Positions 1 to 6,631 of a stretch of 12,987 nt of DNA are shown in pieces (positions within the stretch are counted from its first letter, which is position 1; every line of letters starts with the position of its first letter). Both the position numbers and the translations under genes were made by a program. The notes beneath the pieces were generated by a model. The model was not told the DNA's origin, ran no database searches, and worked only from the letters and a program-made list of their open reading frames with translations. The DNA is from Verrucomicrobiia bacterium (GTDB taxonomy: Bacteria > Verrucomicrobiota > Verrucomicrobiia > CAIQCK01): assembly GCA_026417675.1 (NCBI GenBank), contig JAOACV010000017.1, forward strand, positions 1 to 12,987, in the 5' to 3' direction.

Positions 1-474
1 AGCAGCATGGTCGGTCTGCTGACCGGACGCGAGGAAGAACGGCCCCGTCCGTTCTTCTGGCACTTCCCGCACTACAACAACCAGGGCGGCCAGCCCTCCG
101 GCGCGGCGCGTCTCGGCGACTGGATGCTGATCGAGTTCTACGAGAACAACCGCGCCGAACTCTACCACCTCGGCCTGGACGCCGGCGAGAAAACCGACCT
201 CGCCGCGAAGGAGCCGGATCGCGTCAAAGACCTTCGCGCCCTCCTCGCCAGGTTCCGCGAGAGCGCCGGCGTGCAAACCAACACGCCCAACCCGGACTTC
301 GACCCCGCGCTGCACAAGCTGCTCTACGAAGACCTGGACGTGTCGCTCTACAACGCCTCCACCGCCGACGCCGCAGCCCTCAACCGCATCCTGGAATGGC
401 GTAAACAGATGGACGCCGTGCTTCCCGCTCCGAAAAGTCCGCCCAAGTCGGTAAAGAAGCGGAAGTCAAAGTGA
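1..474 (+). CDS. Sulfatase (arylsulfatase family), C-terminal fragment
   Basis: The frame is open from the left edge, so the start and the catalytic domain (formylglycine Cys/Ser motif, metal ligands) lie outside the window. What remains is about 157 residues that look like the C-terminal subdomain of type I sulfatases. These include the 'FWHFPHY' segment, a stretch where the protein describes itself as a small plus strand ('RLGDWMLIEFYENN'), then 'ELYHLGLDAGEKTDLA', which matches the usual 'ELYNLxxDPGExxNLA' signature, followed by a helix and 'TPNPDFDP'. The end is lysine-rich ('KSVKKRKSK'). Members hydrolyse sulfate esters, often on sulfated polysaccharides, in the periplasm or outside the cell. 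Substrate cannot be judged from this fragment. The internal ATG at 7 is unlikely to be a start. Confidence 0.88.
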   Translation, partial: SSMVGLLTGREEERPRPFFWHFPHYNNQGGQPSGAARLGDWMLIEFYENNRAELYHLGLDAGEKTDLAAKEPDRVKDLRALLARFRESAGVQTNTPNPDFDPALHKLLYEDLDVSLYNASTADAAALNRILEWRKQMDAVLPAPKSPPKSVKKRKSK

Positions 475-489
475 GGCGGCAGGGCCGCC
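475..489 (+). terminator. GC hairpin directly after the sulfatase stop codon
   Basis: GGCGGC (475-480) and GCCGCC (484-489) form a perfect 6-bp stem with a 3-nt loop immediately after the TGA. No T-tract follows, so this would be a non-classical terminator or an mRNA 3'-end stabilising stem. It is the only obvious structure in the 121-bp gap before the glycosyltransferase. Confidence 0.35.
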
Positions 490-556
490 GTCTGCGGTCG
501 CGCTCTCCTGCCACCCCGCATCGGAGCGGTCCTCTTGGGCTTCGCGCCGTCGTTGT

Positions 557-584
557 TTGTCTTTCTGGGAGCTTTGGGTAGAAT
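557..584 (+). promoter_or_regulatory. Candidate sigma70-type promoter for the glycosyltransferase
   Basis: TTGTCT (557-562), a 16-nt spacer and TAGAAT (579-584, 5 of 6 to TATAAT) precede the gene. Transcription would begin near 591, giving a very short leader before the GTG at 596, or about 23 nt before the ATG at 614. This is a consensus match by eye only. Confidence 0.35.
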
Positions 585-595
585 GACGGCCACGT

Positions 596-1399
596 GTGAA
601 ACCCGAATCAGAGATGGACACGAGCCACGCTGCAGATGCGCCGCCTTTTCTTTCGGTCGTCATCCCGGTCTATAACGAGGCGCGACGGCTGGCGCAAACG
701 CTTCAAACCGTCGCCGCCTACCTCGCCCGGCAGTCCTACACCAGCGAGCTGATCGTCGTGGACGACGGCAGCACGGACCGCAGCGCGGAGATCGTCGAAT
801 CGTTTTGCGCGACACACCCCTGCGTCAAGCTCATCCGCAACGATCACCGCGGAAAGGGTTTCGCCGTGCGCACTGGCATGCTGGCCGGGCGCGGGCGCAT
901 CGTCCTGTTCATGGACGCCGACCTGGCCACGCCGGTGGAGGAGACGGGGCGGTTGCTGCCGTGGTTCGAGCAGGGCTACGACATCGTCATCGGGTCCCGC
1001 GCCTTGGCCGGCGGACGCGACGTGACCCGGCGTTTCCACCGGCGCGTGATGGGAGTGGTGTATAACTGGCTGGTGCGGCTGCTGACGGTGCATGGCATTC
1101 GCGACACGCAATGCGGGTTCAAGGCGTTTCGCCGGGAGGTCATCCGCGAGTTGTTTGCGCGCTCGCGCCTTTACGGTCCCGATGCGCCGACCATCAAGGG
1201 CGCGATGGTGACCGGGTTTGATGTCGAGCTGTTGTTTCTGGCACAGAAGGCCGGTTACCGGATCAAGGAAATGCCGGTGGACTGGCACCATCGCGGCGAG
1301 ACCAGCGTGCATCCGCTCAGAGACCCCTGGCGGTGTTTCTGCGACGCGGTGCGCGTGTGGTGGAACAACCTGCGCGGCCGTTACGATTCACGAACGTGA
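596..1399 (+). CDS. Glycosyltransferase family 2, dolichyl-phosphate glucose synthase-like
   Basis: A 267-residue GT-A fold transferase that probably moves a sugar from a nucleotide sugar to a lipid-phosphate carrier at the cytoplasmic membrane. 'LSVVIPVYNEARRL' (about 19-32) is the nucleotide-binding strand, 'VVDDGSTD' (about 54-61) is the first Asp motif, and 'FMDADLATP' (about 105-113) holds the DxD metal site. 'DTQCGFKAFRR', 'GFDVELLFLA' and 'WHHRGETSVHPLRD' match the dolichyl-phosphate beta-glucosyltransferase/ALG5-like group rather than DPM1. No transmembrane helix is evident. The start is uncertain: GTG at 596 gives the longest frame, while ATG at 614 also keeps the whole domain and neither has a strong Shine-Dalgarno. 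It stands alone: the next gene is convergent. Sugar and acceptor cannot be read from the sequence. Confidence 0.9.
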   Translation: MKPESEMDTSHAADAPPFLSVVIPVYNEARRLAQTLQTVAAYLARQSYTSELIVVDDGSTDRSAEIVESFCATHPCVKLIRNDHRGKGFAVRTGMLAGRGRIVLFMDADLATPVEETGRLLPWFEQGYDIVIGSRALAGGRDVTRRFHRRVMGVVYNWLVRLLTVHGIRDTQCGFKAFRREVIRELFARSRLYGPDAPTIKGAMVTGFDVELLFLAQKAGYRIKEMPVDWHHRGETSVHPLRDPWRCFCDAVRVWWNNLRGRYDSRT

Positions 1400-1434
1400 A
1401 ACGTCGCTTTCCCGATCTGGGAAAACCACGCCAC

Positions 1435-1450
1435 GCGCGACTTTGCGCGC
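1435..1450. terminator. Possible bidirectional hairpin between convergent genes
   Basis: GCGCG (1435-1439), a 6-nt loop and CGCGC (1446-1450) lie in the 52-bp gap between the converging glycosyltransferase and GH5 genes. The stem is only 5 bp and lacks a T-run, so support is positional more than structural. Confidence 0.2.
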
Positions 1451-1451
1451 C

Positions 1452-2591
1452 TCACCGATTCGGATTCAGCTTCTCGAAAAGCTCCAACCATTTCAGCATC
1501 AAGGCGTCGGCGATTTGGTTGGACGCGCGCAACTCCTCCGGCGTCCGGCCCCAGTAGAATCCGATCCAGCCCGATGCGATGCCCCGCGAACGCTCCACGA
1601 ACGCCGTGAACTCCTCCGGCGAACACTTCAAGGGGAACGTCTCCTCCACCACGACCGGCTTGCCGACGACAAACGCCTTCAGCGTCTCGATTTCCTCCGA
1701 GACCTTGCCGCGCTCCGGATAGAGATGCACGCTGATGAAATCCAGATCGTCCACGATCGCCTCGGGATGAAAACCGGAATCGAGGCCGCGGCCGGGCAGG
1801 CTCCACGGCACCAGCCCGACCGTGATCAAGTGCCGCCGGTCCGCTTCGCGAATCGCCCGCGTCAGGCGCCGGATCCATTCGCGCGCGATGGTGGGCCGCT
1901 CGCGTCCCTTGGTTTCCTGCGAGATCCATTGGACGAAATGTTTGCCGGCGAAGGCCGGCCCCAACCACTCGGTCCCTTTTTTCGGTCCTGCCGGCGCAAC
2001 CGGCTCGTTCATCAGGTCGTAGCAAAAAATCGCCGGGCTGTCGCGGCACACGCCGGCCACGGCTTGCCAAAACCGCGCCTGCACGGCCCATCGGTCGTCC
2101 TCAGAAAGCGCGTCATACCACGCCGGCACGTCGGCCTTGTGGTAACAACCCAGGCCCGTCACATCCAGATACAGCCCGACCCTCTCGGCCAGTTGCACAA
2201 GCCGGCCCAGTTGCTTCAACGCCCGCTCGTTCGGTTCCACTTTGGAGACGGGCCGTCCGGATTTCAGCGAGACGAATTTCGCCAACTGCAGATGGACGCG
2301 CACGACGTTCGCGCCGAGCCGCCGCATCTCGCGGAAATCCTCCTCTACCTTCGTCCATTCGGACTCCCAGTAGTCTTCGAGCAACCGGCCCCGCTCGTCG
2401 TGGTCGTAGTTGAAGCCCCAGGGCGTGAATGGTCTGCCCGACGGCTGCGAAACGAACCCCTTGCCGTCGTGGGCGACGGCCAACCACTCCATCCGCGACA
2501 ATGGCCGAACCGCGCAACCCTCGGCGACCAGAAGCGCGCCGGCGATCGTCGGCGTGACGAGGCGGGCTTGCAGAATCTTGCGAAAGGTCAT
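1452..2591 (-). CDS. GH5-like glycoside hydrolase, predicted exported lipoprotein
   Basis: About 379 residues from the preferred ATG at 2591; an upstream in-frame ATG at 2618 adds nine residues. The N-terminus has a basic start, a hydrophobic stretch and Cys26 in 'LVAEGC'. That is an imperfect lipobox, so either a lipoprotein or a cleaved signal peptide is possible. The body reads as a clan GH-A barrel: 'PFTPWGFNYD' near the start, 'LGANVVRVHLQ', 'YDLMNEP' (acid/base Glu196), 'ISVHLYP' (conserved His-x-Tyr), 'PVVVEETFP' (nucleophile Glu316 or Glu317) and 'GFYWG' near the end. Family members hydrolyse beta-glucans, mannans or related glycans; this sequence is diverged and the substrate is not assignable. 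It is a single gene, divergent from the aldo/keto reductase. No Shine-Dalgarno is clear at either start. Confidence 0.82.
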   Translation of the reverse strand: MTFRKILQARLVTPTIAGALLVAEGCAVRPLSRMEWLAVAHDGKGFVSQPSGRPFTPWGFNYDHDERGRLLEDYWESEWTKVEEDFREMRRLGANVVRVHLQLAKFVSLKSGRPVSKVEPNERALKQLGRLVQLAERVGLYLDVTGLGCYHKADVPAWYDALSEDDRWAVQARFWQAVAGVCRDSPAIFCYDLMNEPVAPAGPKKGTEWLGPAFAGKHFVQWISQETKGRERPTIAREWIRRLTRAIREADRRHLITVGLVPWSLPGRGLDSGFHPEAIVDDLDFISVHLYPERGKVSEEIETLKAFVVGKPVVVEETFPLKCSPEEFTAFVERSRGIASGWIGFYWGRTPEELRASNQIADALMLKWLELFEKLNPNR

Positions 2592-2783
2592 GGCGGAATT
2601 CTGGGCGCGATGAATCATGCCATGTAACGCGCGAACATCAACCCCGGCATGACAGCAGATCGTGTCCTTCCGCGGCGGTCAGAGTTGCGCTGGTTCATCT
2701 TCGCGCTATGCTTAGCCGCAGCCTGGTCGGCCGGGTTCAACCGAGGCGGCCGATTCGGCGGCCGGCCAACATGGAGAACGATG

Positions 2784-3803
2784 ATGACGACTCAATTCAC
2801 GCGACGGGATTTTCTGAAAGTCAGCGCTGCCGGAGCCGCTGGCGCGGTCTTGGCGAGGCTGGAGGCGGAGGCGGCGGCGTTCCAACGGCCGGCGGGCCGG
2901 ATGCCCACGCGCGTGCTCGGCAAGACCGGCGTGACGGTTGGCATCATGGCGCTCGGCGGCTACAGCGCGGTGGTGGATTTTCCGAGCGACGAGCTGGCAG
3001 TGAAGTTCATCCATGACTGCATGGACAGCGGCATCAACTACCTCGACACCGCGCCGGTCTATCAACACACCGACGACCCGCGCAGCAGCGAGCGGCGGTT
3101 CGGCAAGGCGCTGGTGAAACGCCGCAAGGAGGTCTTTCTCAACACCAAATCAATGAAGCGCGACCGCGACGAGGCGATGCGCGACATCGAGACGAGCCTG
3201 AAACTTCTCCAGACCGACTACCTCGACGGTTTCCAGATTCACTGCATTGATCCGAAGAAGGACGACCTCAAGAGCTTCGGCAAGCCCGACGGGATTTACA
3301 CGCTGGCGCGCAAGCTGAAGGATCAGAAGGTGTTTCGATTCATCGGCATCACGACGCACCTGAGCGCGGCGTTGTTGAAAGAGGCGCTGGAGATGTATGA
3401 GTTCGACACGGTGCTGGCGACATTCAACCCGACCAAGGAGCGCCAAGGATACGAAGAATTGGTGTTGCCCGTGGCGCAGAAGCAAAACCTCGGCATCATC
3501 GCCATGAAAATCATGGGCGGCGCGACGAAGTATAACCAGACCACCATGGACGGCCTGCCCGCAAAACTCGTCGGCGCCGACAAGGGCAAGGGGCCCGCCG
3601 ACAAACTGCTGCGATACGCGTTGTCGCTGCCGATTCACACCGCCACCAGCGGCGTGGCCAGCTACGCGCAGCTTCGCCAGAATCTGGAGGTCTGCTACAA
3701 CTTCAAGCCGATGGAGGACTCGGAGCGGCGCGCGATGCAGATTGCGCTCCACGACAGCGACGTGTTCCTGGCCTACAACAAACCCGGCTATGCTTGGGCG
3801 TGA
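2784..3803 (+). CDS. Tat-exported aldo/keto reductase family oxidoreductase
   Basis: 339 residues. The N-terminus 'FTRRDFLKVSAAGAAGAVLA' is a twin-arginine signal (RR at 7-8), so the enzyme is predicted to be folded in the cytoplasm and exported. The AKR tetrad is visible: Asp88 and Tyr93 in 'YLDTAPVY', Lys122 in 'LNTKS', His153 in 'QIHCID'. The nucleotide end contains 'GIIAMKIMGG' and 'TATSGVASYAQLRQNL'. AKRs reduce carbonyls or oxidise sugars with NAD(P)H; exported Tat members are common in Planctomycetes/Verrucomicrobia and their substrates are mostly unknown. I chose 2784 because GGAG at 2773-2776 is 7 nt upstream; ATG 2781 is adjacent and equally in frame. The open frame extends to an ATG at 2649, but that would bury the Tat signal 45 residues inside the protein. 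Confidence 0.92.
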   Translation: MTTQFTRRDFLKVSAAGAAGAVLARLEAEAAAFQRPAGRMPTRVLGKTGVTVGIMALGGYSAVVDFPSDELAVKFIHDCMDSGINYLDTAPVYQHTDDPRSSERRFGKALVKRRKEVFLNTKSMKRDRDEAMRDIETSLKLLQTDYLDGFQIHCIDPKKDDLKSFGKPDGIYTLARKLKDQKVFRFIGITTHLSAALLKEALEMYEFDTVLATFNPTKERQGYEELVLPVAQKQNLGIIAMKIMGGATKYNQTTMDGLPAKLVGADKGKGPADKLLRYALSLPIHTATSGVASYAQLRQNLEVCYNFKPMEDSERRAMQIALHDSDVFLAYNKPGYAWA

Positions 3804-3817
3804 CGCCGCGCGGCGTC
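3802..3817. terminator. 16-bp perfect palindrome on the aldo/keto reductase stop codon
   Basis: GACGCCGC followed directly by GCGGCGTC forms a perfect, spacer-less palindrome that begins within the TGA stop (3801-3803). It lies in the 69-bp gap between two converging genes. It could form a stem on either transcript and act as a bidirectional terminator, or bind a dimeric protein. There is no T-tract. Confidence 0.3.
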
Positions 3818-3872
3818 GCGTTGGGCTTGGATATGTGGCGCCTTACGCAACGACTGCCGGTCCCAAGCAGCC

Positions 3873-4748
3873 TTACCCTTTCGGAGGAGGTGTTTTTCCC
3901 AGGCTTGGGGAGGCGCCGGCTCCGGTCTGCCCCTGATGGTGGTTGGAGCCGTTGTTGGCCACCGGCACGACCTTGACGAGTTTTTCCAGGAACGCGGCCA
4001 GATCGTCGCCGGCGCGCCAGACGTTCTTGGCGAGCCGGAACAAGCCGAAGACGGTCGGCGGGTGGGCGAGGATGGCCTTGGCCACGTAAGCGGGGCGAAC
4101 CTGGCCATTGTCGAAGAAGGTGTTGATCTCCGGCGGCAGGTCCTCGTCGGCGCGGTCGGAGATCGTGCGGACGCCAATCATGAGCACGCCGCGCCGCTGG
4201 CACAACGCCGCCACGGCGCTGGTCTCCATGTCCACGACAACGGCCTGGTGATCCCGGCCGATGCGGGCTTTATCGCGTCCATAGATAATCATTTCGTCGG
4301 CCGTGATTAGCCGGCCTTTGCGGAACTCGACCTCGCTGTTAAGCGACGGCACAAAACCTTCCCAGTCGCAGCGGCCGGATTGCAGTTCGCAAATACTGGT
4401 GGCCAGAACGATGTCGCCCACCCGCAGGTCGGGCGTCAGCGCCCCTCCAAAGCCGGCCGAGATGAAAACGCCCGGCTCGAAGTGCTCGAAGAAGATGCGG
4501 ATGATCTCCCGCGCGCGCAGGCGGCCCACCCCGGTGCGAAAGAGCACGACCCGCACGCCATTGAGCGTGCCGATGAAGAAACGCAAGTGATCGTGGTGCG
4601 CGTGTTTGAGGCTGCGCCGCTGTTCCCAGGTGACCTCGTGGAAGACCTCCTCCACGTCGAGACGCCTGAGAATCGGGTTCAGCTCCTCGCGAACGGCGAC
4701 TTGAATGGCTATGGGCACTTGCCTGAGCATGTCAACACCGTCGGCCAT
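3873..4748 (-). CDS. Nucleoside phosphorylase-fold protein, probable HpnG (adenosylhopane nucleosidase)
   Basis: A 291-residue PNP_UDP_1/MTA-SAH nucleosidase-fold protein. Visible motifs: 'RTGVGR' (71-76), 'GFGGALTPDLRVGDIVLA' (99-116), 'VDMETSAVA' (172-180, the ribose-binding Met-Glu motif) and 'RTISDRADEDLP' (194-205) with the purine-site Asp198. The C-terminal tail is Gly/Pro-rich and probably disordered. It is the third gene after hpnH on the same strand, 57 nt downstream of the small middle gene. In known hopanoid clusters HpnG is a phosphorylase-family protein that removes adenine from adenosylhopane to give a ribosylhopane. Fold is clear; the HpnG role is inferred from linkage to hpnH. 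The alternative is an ordinary MTA/SAH or futalosine nucleosidase, or one that clears 5'-deoxyadenosine. The start at 4748 has GGAG 6 nt upstream. Confidence 0.85.
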   Translation of the reverse strand: MADGVDMLRQVPIAIQVAVREELNPILRRLDVEEVFHEVTWEQRRSLKHAHHDHLRFFIGTLNGVRVVLFRTGVGRLRAREIIRIFFEHFEPGVFISAGFGGALTPDLRVGDIVLATSICELQSGRCDWEGFVPSLNSEVEFRKGRLITADEMIIYGRDKARIGRDHQAVVVDMETSAVAALCQRRGVLMIGVRTISDRADEDLPPEINTFFDNGQVRPAYVAKAILAHPPTVFGLFRLAKNVWRAGDDLAAFLEKLVKVVPVANNGSNHHQGQTGAGASPSLGKTPPPKG

Positions 4749-4805
4749 GCCTCGCTCCGGCCGCCTAACCGACGGGGGCCAGTGTGGGCCTGCCTTGACT
4801 GAAAT

Positions 4806-5108
4806 TCAAGCCTTGCCCGTTTTTTTCTTTGCCGCTTCTCTGGCCACCCATTCCTCCCAGGATTTGCCGGCGGCGGCGTCCTCGCCGGTCAGGCGCACGT
4901 TGGCGATGTCGCGGTAACAAAGGCGCAGCAACTCCGGCTGGTGGGGCAGCATCAGTTCCACAAACGGCTCCGCATGGTCGGGCGTGCCGTGATGCTCGCG
5001 GTTGGCGAGGTAACCAACGATTTGACGGCCGTCCTTGAGGTCCACAGTGACGTCCCCACGGTAGTCGAAGGCCTTCTCGATGGCGTCAGCCAGCTCCGAG
5101 GGGGTCAT
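4806..5108 (-). CDS. Small protein with an Sm1-like motif, between hpnH and the phosphorylase gene
   Basis: 100 residues, not recognised as a named family. Residues 20-34 ('VTVDLKDGRQIVGYL') resemble the Sm1 signature (hydrophobic-x-hydrophobic-x-D-G-x-x-hydrophobic-x-G-x-L), and 'ELLRLCYRDIANVRLTGED' (59-77) could give the last beta strands, so a small SH3/Sm-type barrel is plausible. The end, 'AAAGKSWEEWVAREAAKKK', is a charged helix. There is no signal peptide or membrane segment, so it should be cytoplasmic. It starts 18 nt after the hpnH stop with GGGAG about 12 nt upstream, and the next gene follows 57 nt later, so co-transcription with the hopanoid genes is likely. Base composition matches its neighbours. 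The function is unknown; an accessory role in side-chain synthesis is only a guess from position. Confidence 0.75.
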   Translation of the reverse strand: MTPSELADAIEKAFDYRGDVTVDLKDGRQIVGYLANREHHGTPDHAEPFVELMLPHQPELLRLCYRDIANVRLTGEDAAAGKSWEEWVAREAAKKKTGKA

Positions 5109-5126
5109 GCGCGTTTCAACTCCCGG

Positions 5127-6260
5127 CTACTGCTTCGCGCCCGCAAGCTCGACGGGTTTCCCCGACGGCTGGCTGCCGCATTCGCAGGTCGCGCCCTGGC
5201 CGTTGCCGTTGAGGCCGAGGCGCTTCTCGCCGTCGTAGCCGTCGCCGATGCCGCCGAAGAGGGTGAGTTTCACGGTGCGGACGAACGCTCTCCAGGAACC
5301 GAAGGTGTCGTTGACCGCCGTGGGTTCGTAGCCGGAGTGGACCATGCAGTCGCGGCAATGCGGGTTGCCGGAGCGGTAGCCGTAGCGATGCCACTCGGTT
5401 TGTTCGATCATCTGCTTGAATGTGCGCGTGTAACCGTCCTGCAGCAGGTAACACGGTTTCTGCCAGCCGAAGATGTTGTAGGTCGGCGTGCCCCACGGCG
5501 TGCAGTCGTAGTCGCGGTGGCCCATCAGGAACTCCAAAAACAGCGGCGACTGGTTGAACTGCCACGCCTTCTTCGGTTTGGTCAGAATCTTGTGGAACAA
5601 CTCGTGCGTGCGCGCGCGTTTCAGGAAATGATGCTGGTCCGGCGCGTGGCTGTAGCTGTAGCCGGGCGAGATCATCATGCCCTCCACGCCGAGGTCGGTG
5701 AGGAAATCAAACATCGCCCGCACACGCTCCGGGTCGGCGCCCTCGAACAACGTCGCGTTGGTCGTCACGCGGAACCCGCGCTTCAACGCCTCCTTGATCG
5801 CGTCCACCGCCACATCAAACACGCCCTCGCGGCACACGGCGTGGTCGTGCTCCTCCCTCAGGCCGTCCAGATGCACGCTGAAGGCGAGAAACTTCGAGGG
5901 CTTGAACAGGTCCATTTTCCGCTTGAGCAGCACGGCGTTGGTGCAGAGATAAACGTATTTCTTGCGTGCCACCAAGCCCTCGACGATCTCCTTGATCTCC
6001 GGGTGGATGAGCGGCTCGCCGCCCGGCAAGCTGACGACAGGCGCGCCGCACTCCTCAACCGCCTTGAAACACTGTTCCGGCGTCAACCGGCGCTTCAAGA
6101 CGTGCTCGGGATACTGGATTTTCCCGCAGCCGGCGCACTCCAGGTTGCACTGCAGCAACGGCTCCAGCATCAGCACGAGCGGGTAACGCTTGTTGCCCTT
6201 CAGCTTCTGGCTGACAACGTATTTGGCGATGGTCAAACCTAGCGATAACGGAACAGGCAC
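5127..6260 (-). CDS. hpnH: HpnH, radical SAM adenosyl-hopene transferase
   Basis: 377 residues from the GTG at 6260. HpnH joins the 5'-deoxyadenosyl radical from SAM to hopene (diploptene), forming adenosylhopane, the first step of C35 bacteriohopanepolyol side-chain synthesis at the inner membrane. '[13 protein letters not shown]' leads into CNLECAGC (CX3CX2C; Cys38, 42, 45), which binds the [4Fe-4S] cluster. Then come '[17 protein letters not shown]' (SAM-binding GGE), '[11 protein letters not shown]', '[13 protein letters not shown]', '[16 protein letters not shown]', '[20 protein letters not shown]' and '[15 protein letters not shown]', all characteristic of the family. The tail carries an extra 'CECG'. 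The frame opens upstream to 6335, but homologues begin near 'VPLxxxxxxAKYVxxQKLKG', and GAGG lies 8 nt before this GTG. It is the first gene of a three-gene operon; squalene-hopene cyclase is not in the window. Confidence 0.95.
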   Translation of the reverse strand: MPVPLSLGLTIAKYVVSQKLKGNKRYPLVLMLEPLLQCNLECAGCGKIQYPEHVLKRRLTPEQCFKAVEECGAPVVSLPGGEPLIHPEIKEIVEGLVARKKYVYLCTNAVLLKRKMDLFKPSKFLAFSVHLDGLREEHDHAVCREGVFDVAVDAIKEALKRGFRVTTNATLFEGADPERVRAMFDFLTDLGVEGMMISPGYSYSHAPDQHHFLKRARTHELFHKILTKPKKAWQFNQSPLFLEFLMGHRDYDCTPWGTPTYNIFGWQKPCYLLQDGYTRTFKQMIEQTEWHRYGYRSGNPHCRDCMVHSGYEPTAVNDTFGSWRAFVRTVKLTLFGGIGDGYDGEKRLGLNGNGQGATCECGSQPSGKPVELAGAKQ

Positions 6261-6506
6261 GACGCAGACCTCACTTCGTTGCAGGCGCAGCACCGCTTCC
6301 GGCCCGGCACCCGCCGGCCTGCAAGCACGAACCAACGCCTTGGTTGTTTTCGGTCATTACTTTCGTCCATAACGCCAGCCCCCAAGGCCGCGCGCGACGC
6401 GCAATCTTGGGGGGCAAGCGTGCCGTTAGCATTTCATGCCCGCCGGCCGGTGTCAACCTGAGACTGCTCATCGAGTGGAAATCGCCGGCCCGCCGCAAGC
6501 TGCGGT

Positions 6507-6531
6507 GGATCGCGCCCGGAGAACGCGATCC
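6507..6531 (+). repeat. Palindromic element, copy 1
   Basis: GGATCGCG (6507-6514) and CGCGATCC (6524-6531) form a perfect 8-bp stem around a 9-nt loop. A near-identical 25-bp sequence (21 of 25 bases) occurs in inverse orientation at 10731-10755, sharing the 12-base core CGGAGAACGCGA. Two copies in intergenic DNA suggest a REP-like dispersed element or a shared protein-binding site. Confidence 0.6.
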
Positions 6532-6548
6532 GCCTCGGACGCCGGGCG

Positions 6549-6574
6549 ATCCTGATGCGGCCGGGGATCAGGAT
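6549..6574 (+). repeat. Inverted repeat in the BNR gene leader
   Basis: ATCCTGAT (6549-6556) and ATCAGGAT (6567-6574) form a perfect 8-bp stem with a 10-nt GC-rich loop, 57 bp before the BNR start codon. It follows palindromic copy 1 by 17 bp, so the two could form tandem stem-loops in the leader, or one could be an operator. Confidence 0.5.
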
Positions 6575-6631
6575 GGTTATTTTCTCGCATCGGACCCTGT
6601 TTTGCGGTGAACTGCGGACGAAGAGGCGACC

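Larger units (their letters stand above)
6261..6631. other. Divergent spacer between hpnH and the BNR gene, rich in inverted repeats
   Basis: This 371-bp gap must hold promoters for both flanking genes, though I find no convincing -35/-10 pair in it. It contains AACCAA/TTGGTT (6330-6335 and 6340-6345, 4-nt loop) in the hpnH leader side, and two consecutive 8-bp stems on the BNR side (listed separately). No credible protein gene is visible. The long open frame on the minus strand that crosses it is a GC-driven shadow of the BNR gene. A good Shine-Dalgarno (AGAGG, 6622-6626) precedes the BNR start. Confidence 0.6.

Noticed and set aside
1218..2627. 469-codon plus-strand frame overlapping the glycosyltransferase and GH5 genes
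   Set aside because: It overlaps two genes with clear catalytic motifs and has no recognisable domain itself.
2649..2783. Upstream start for the aldo/keto reductase
   Set aside because: It would put 45 residues ahead of an intact Tat signal; GGAG is well placed for the ATG at 2784.
4941..6242. 433-codon open frame on the plus strand opposite hpnH
   Set aside because: It is antisense to a strongly conserved radical SAM gene and its translation is Val/Ala/Arg/Leu-rich with no domain; a GC-driven shadow.
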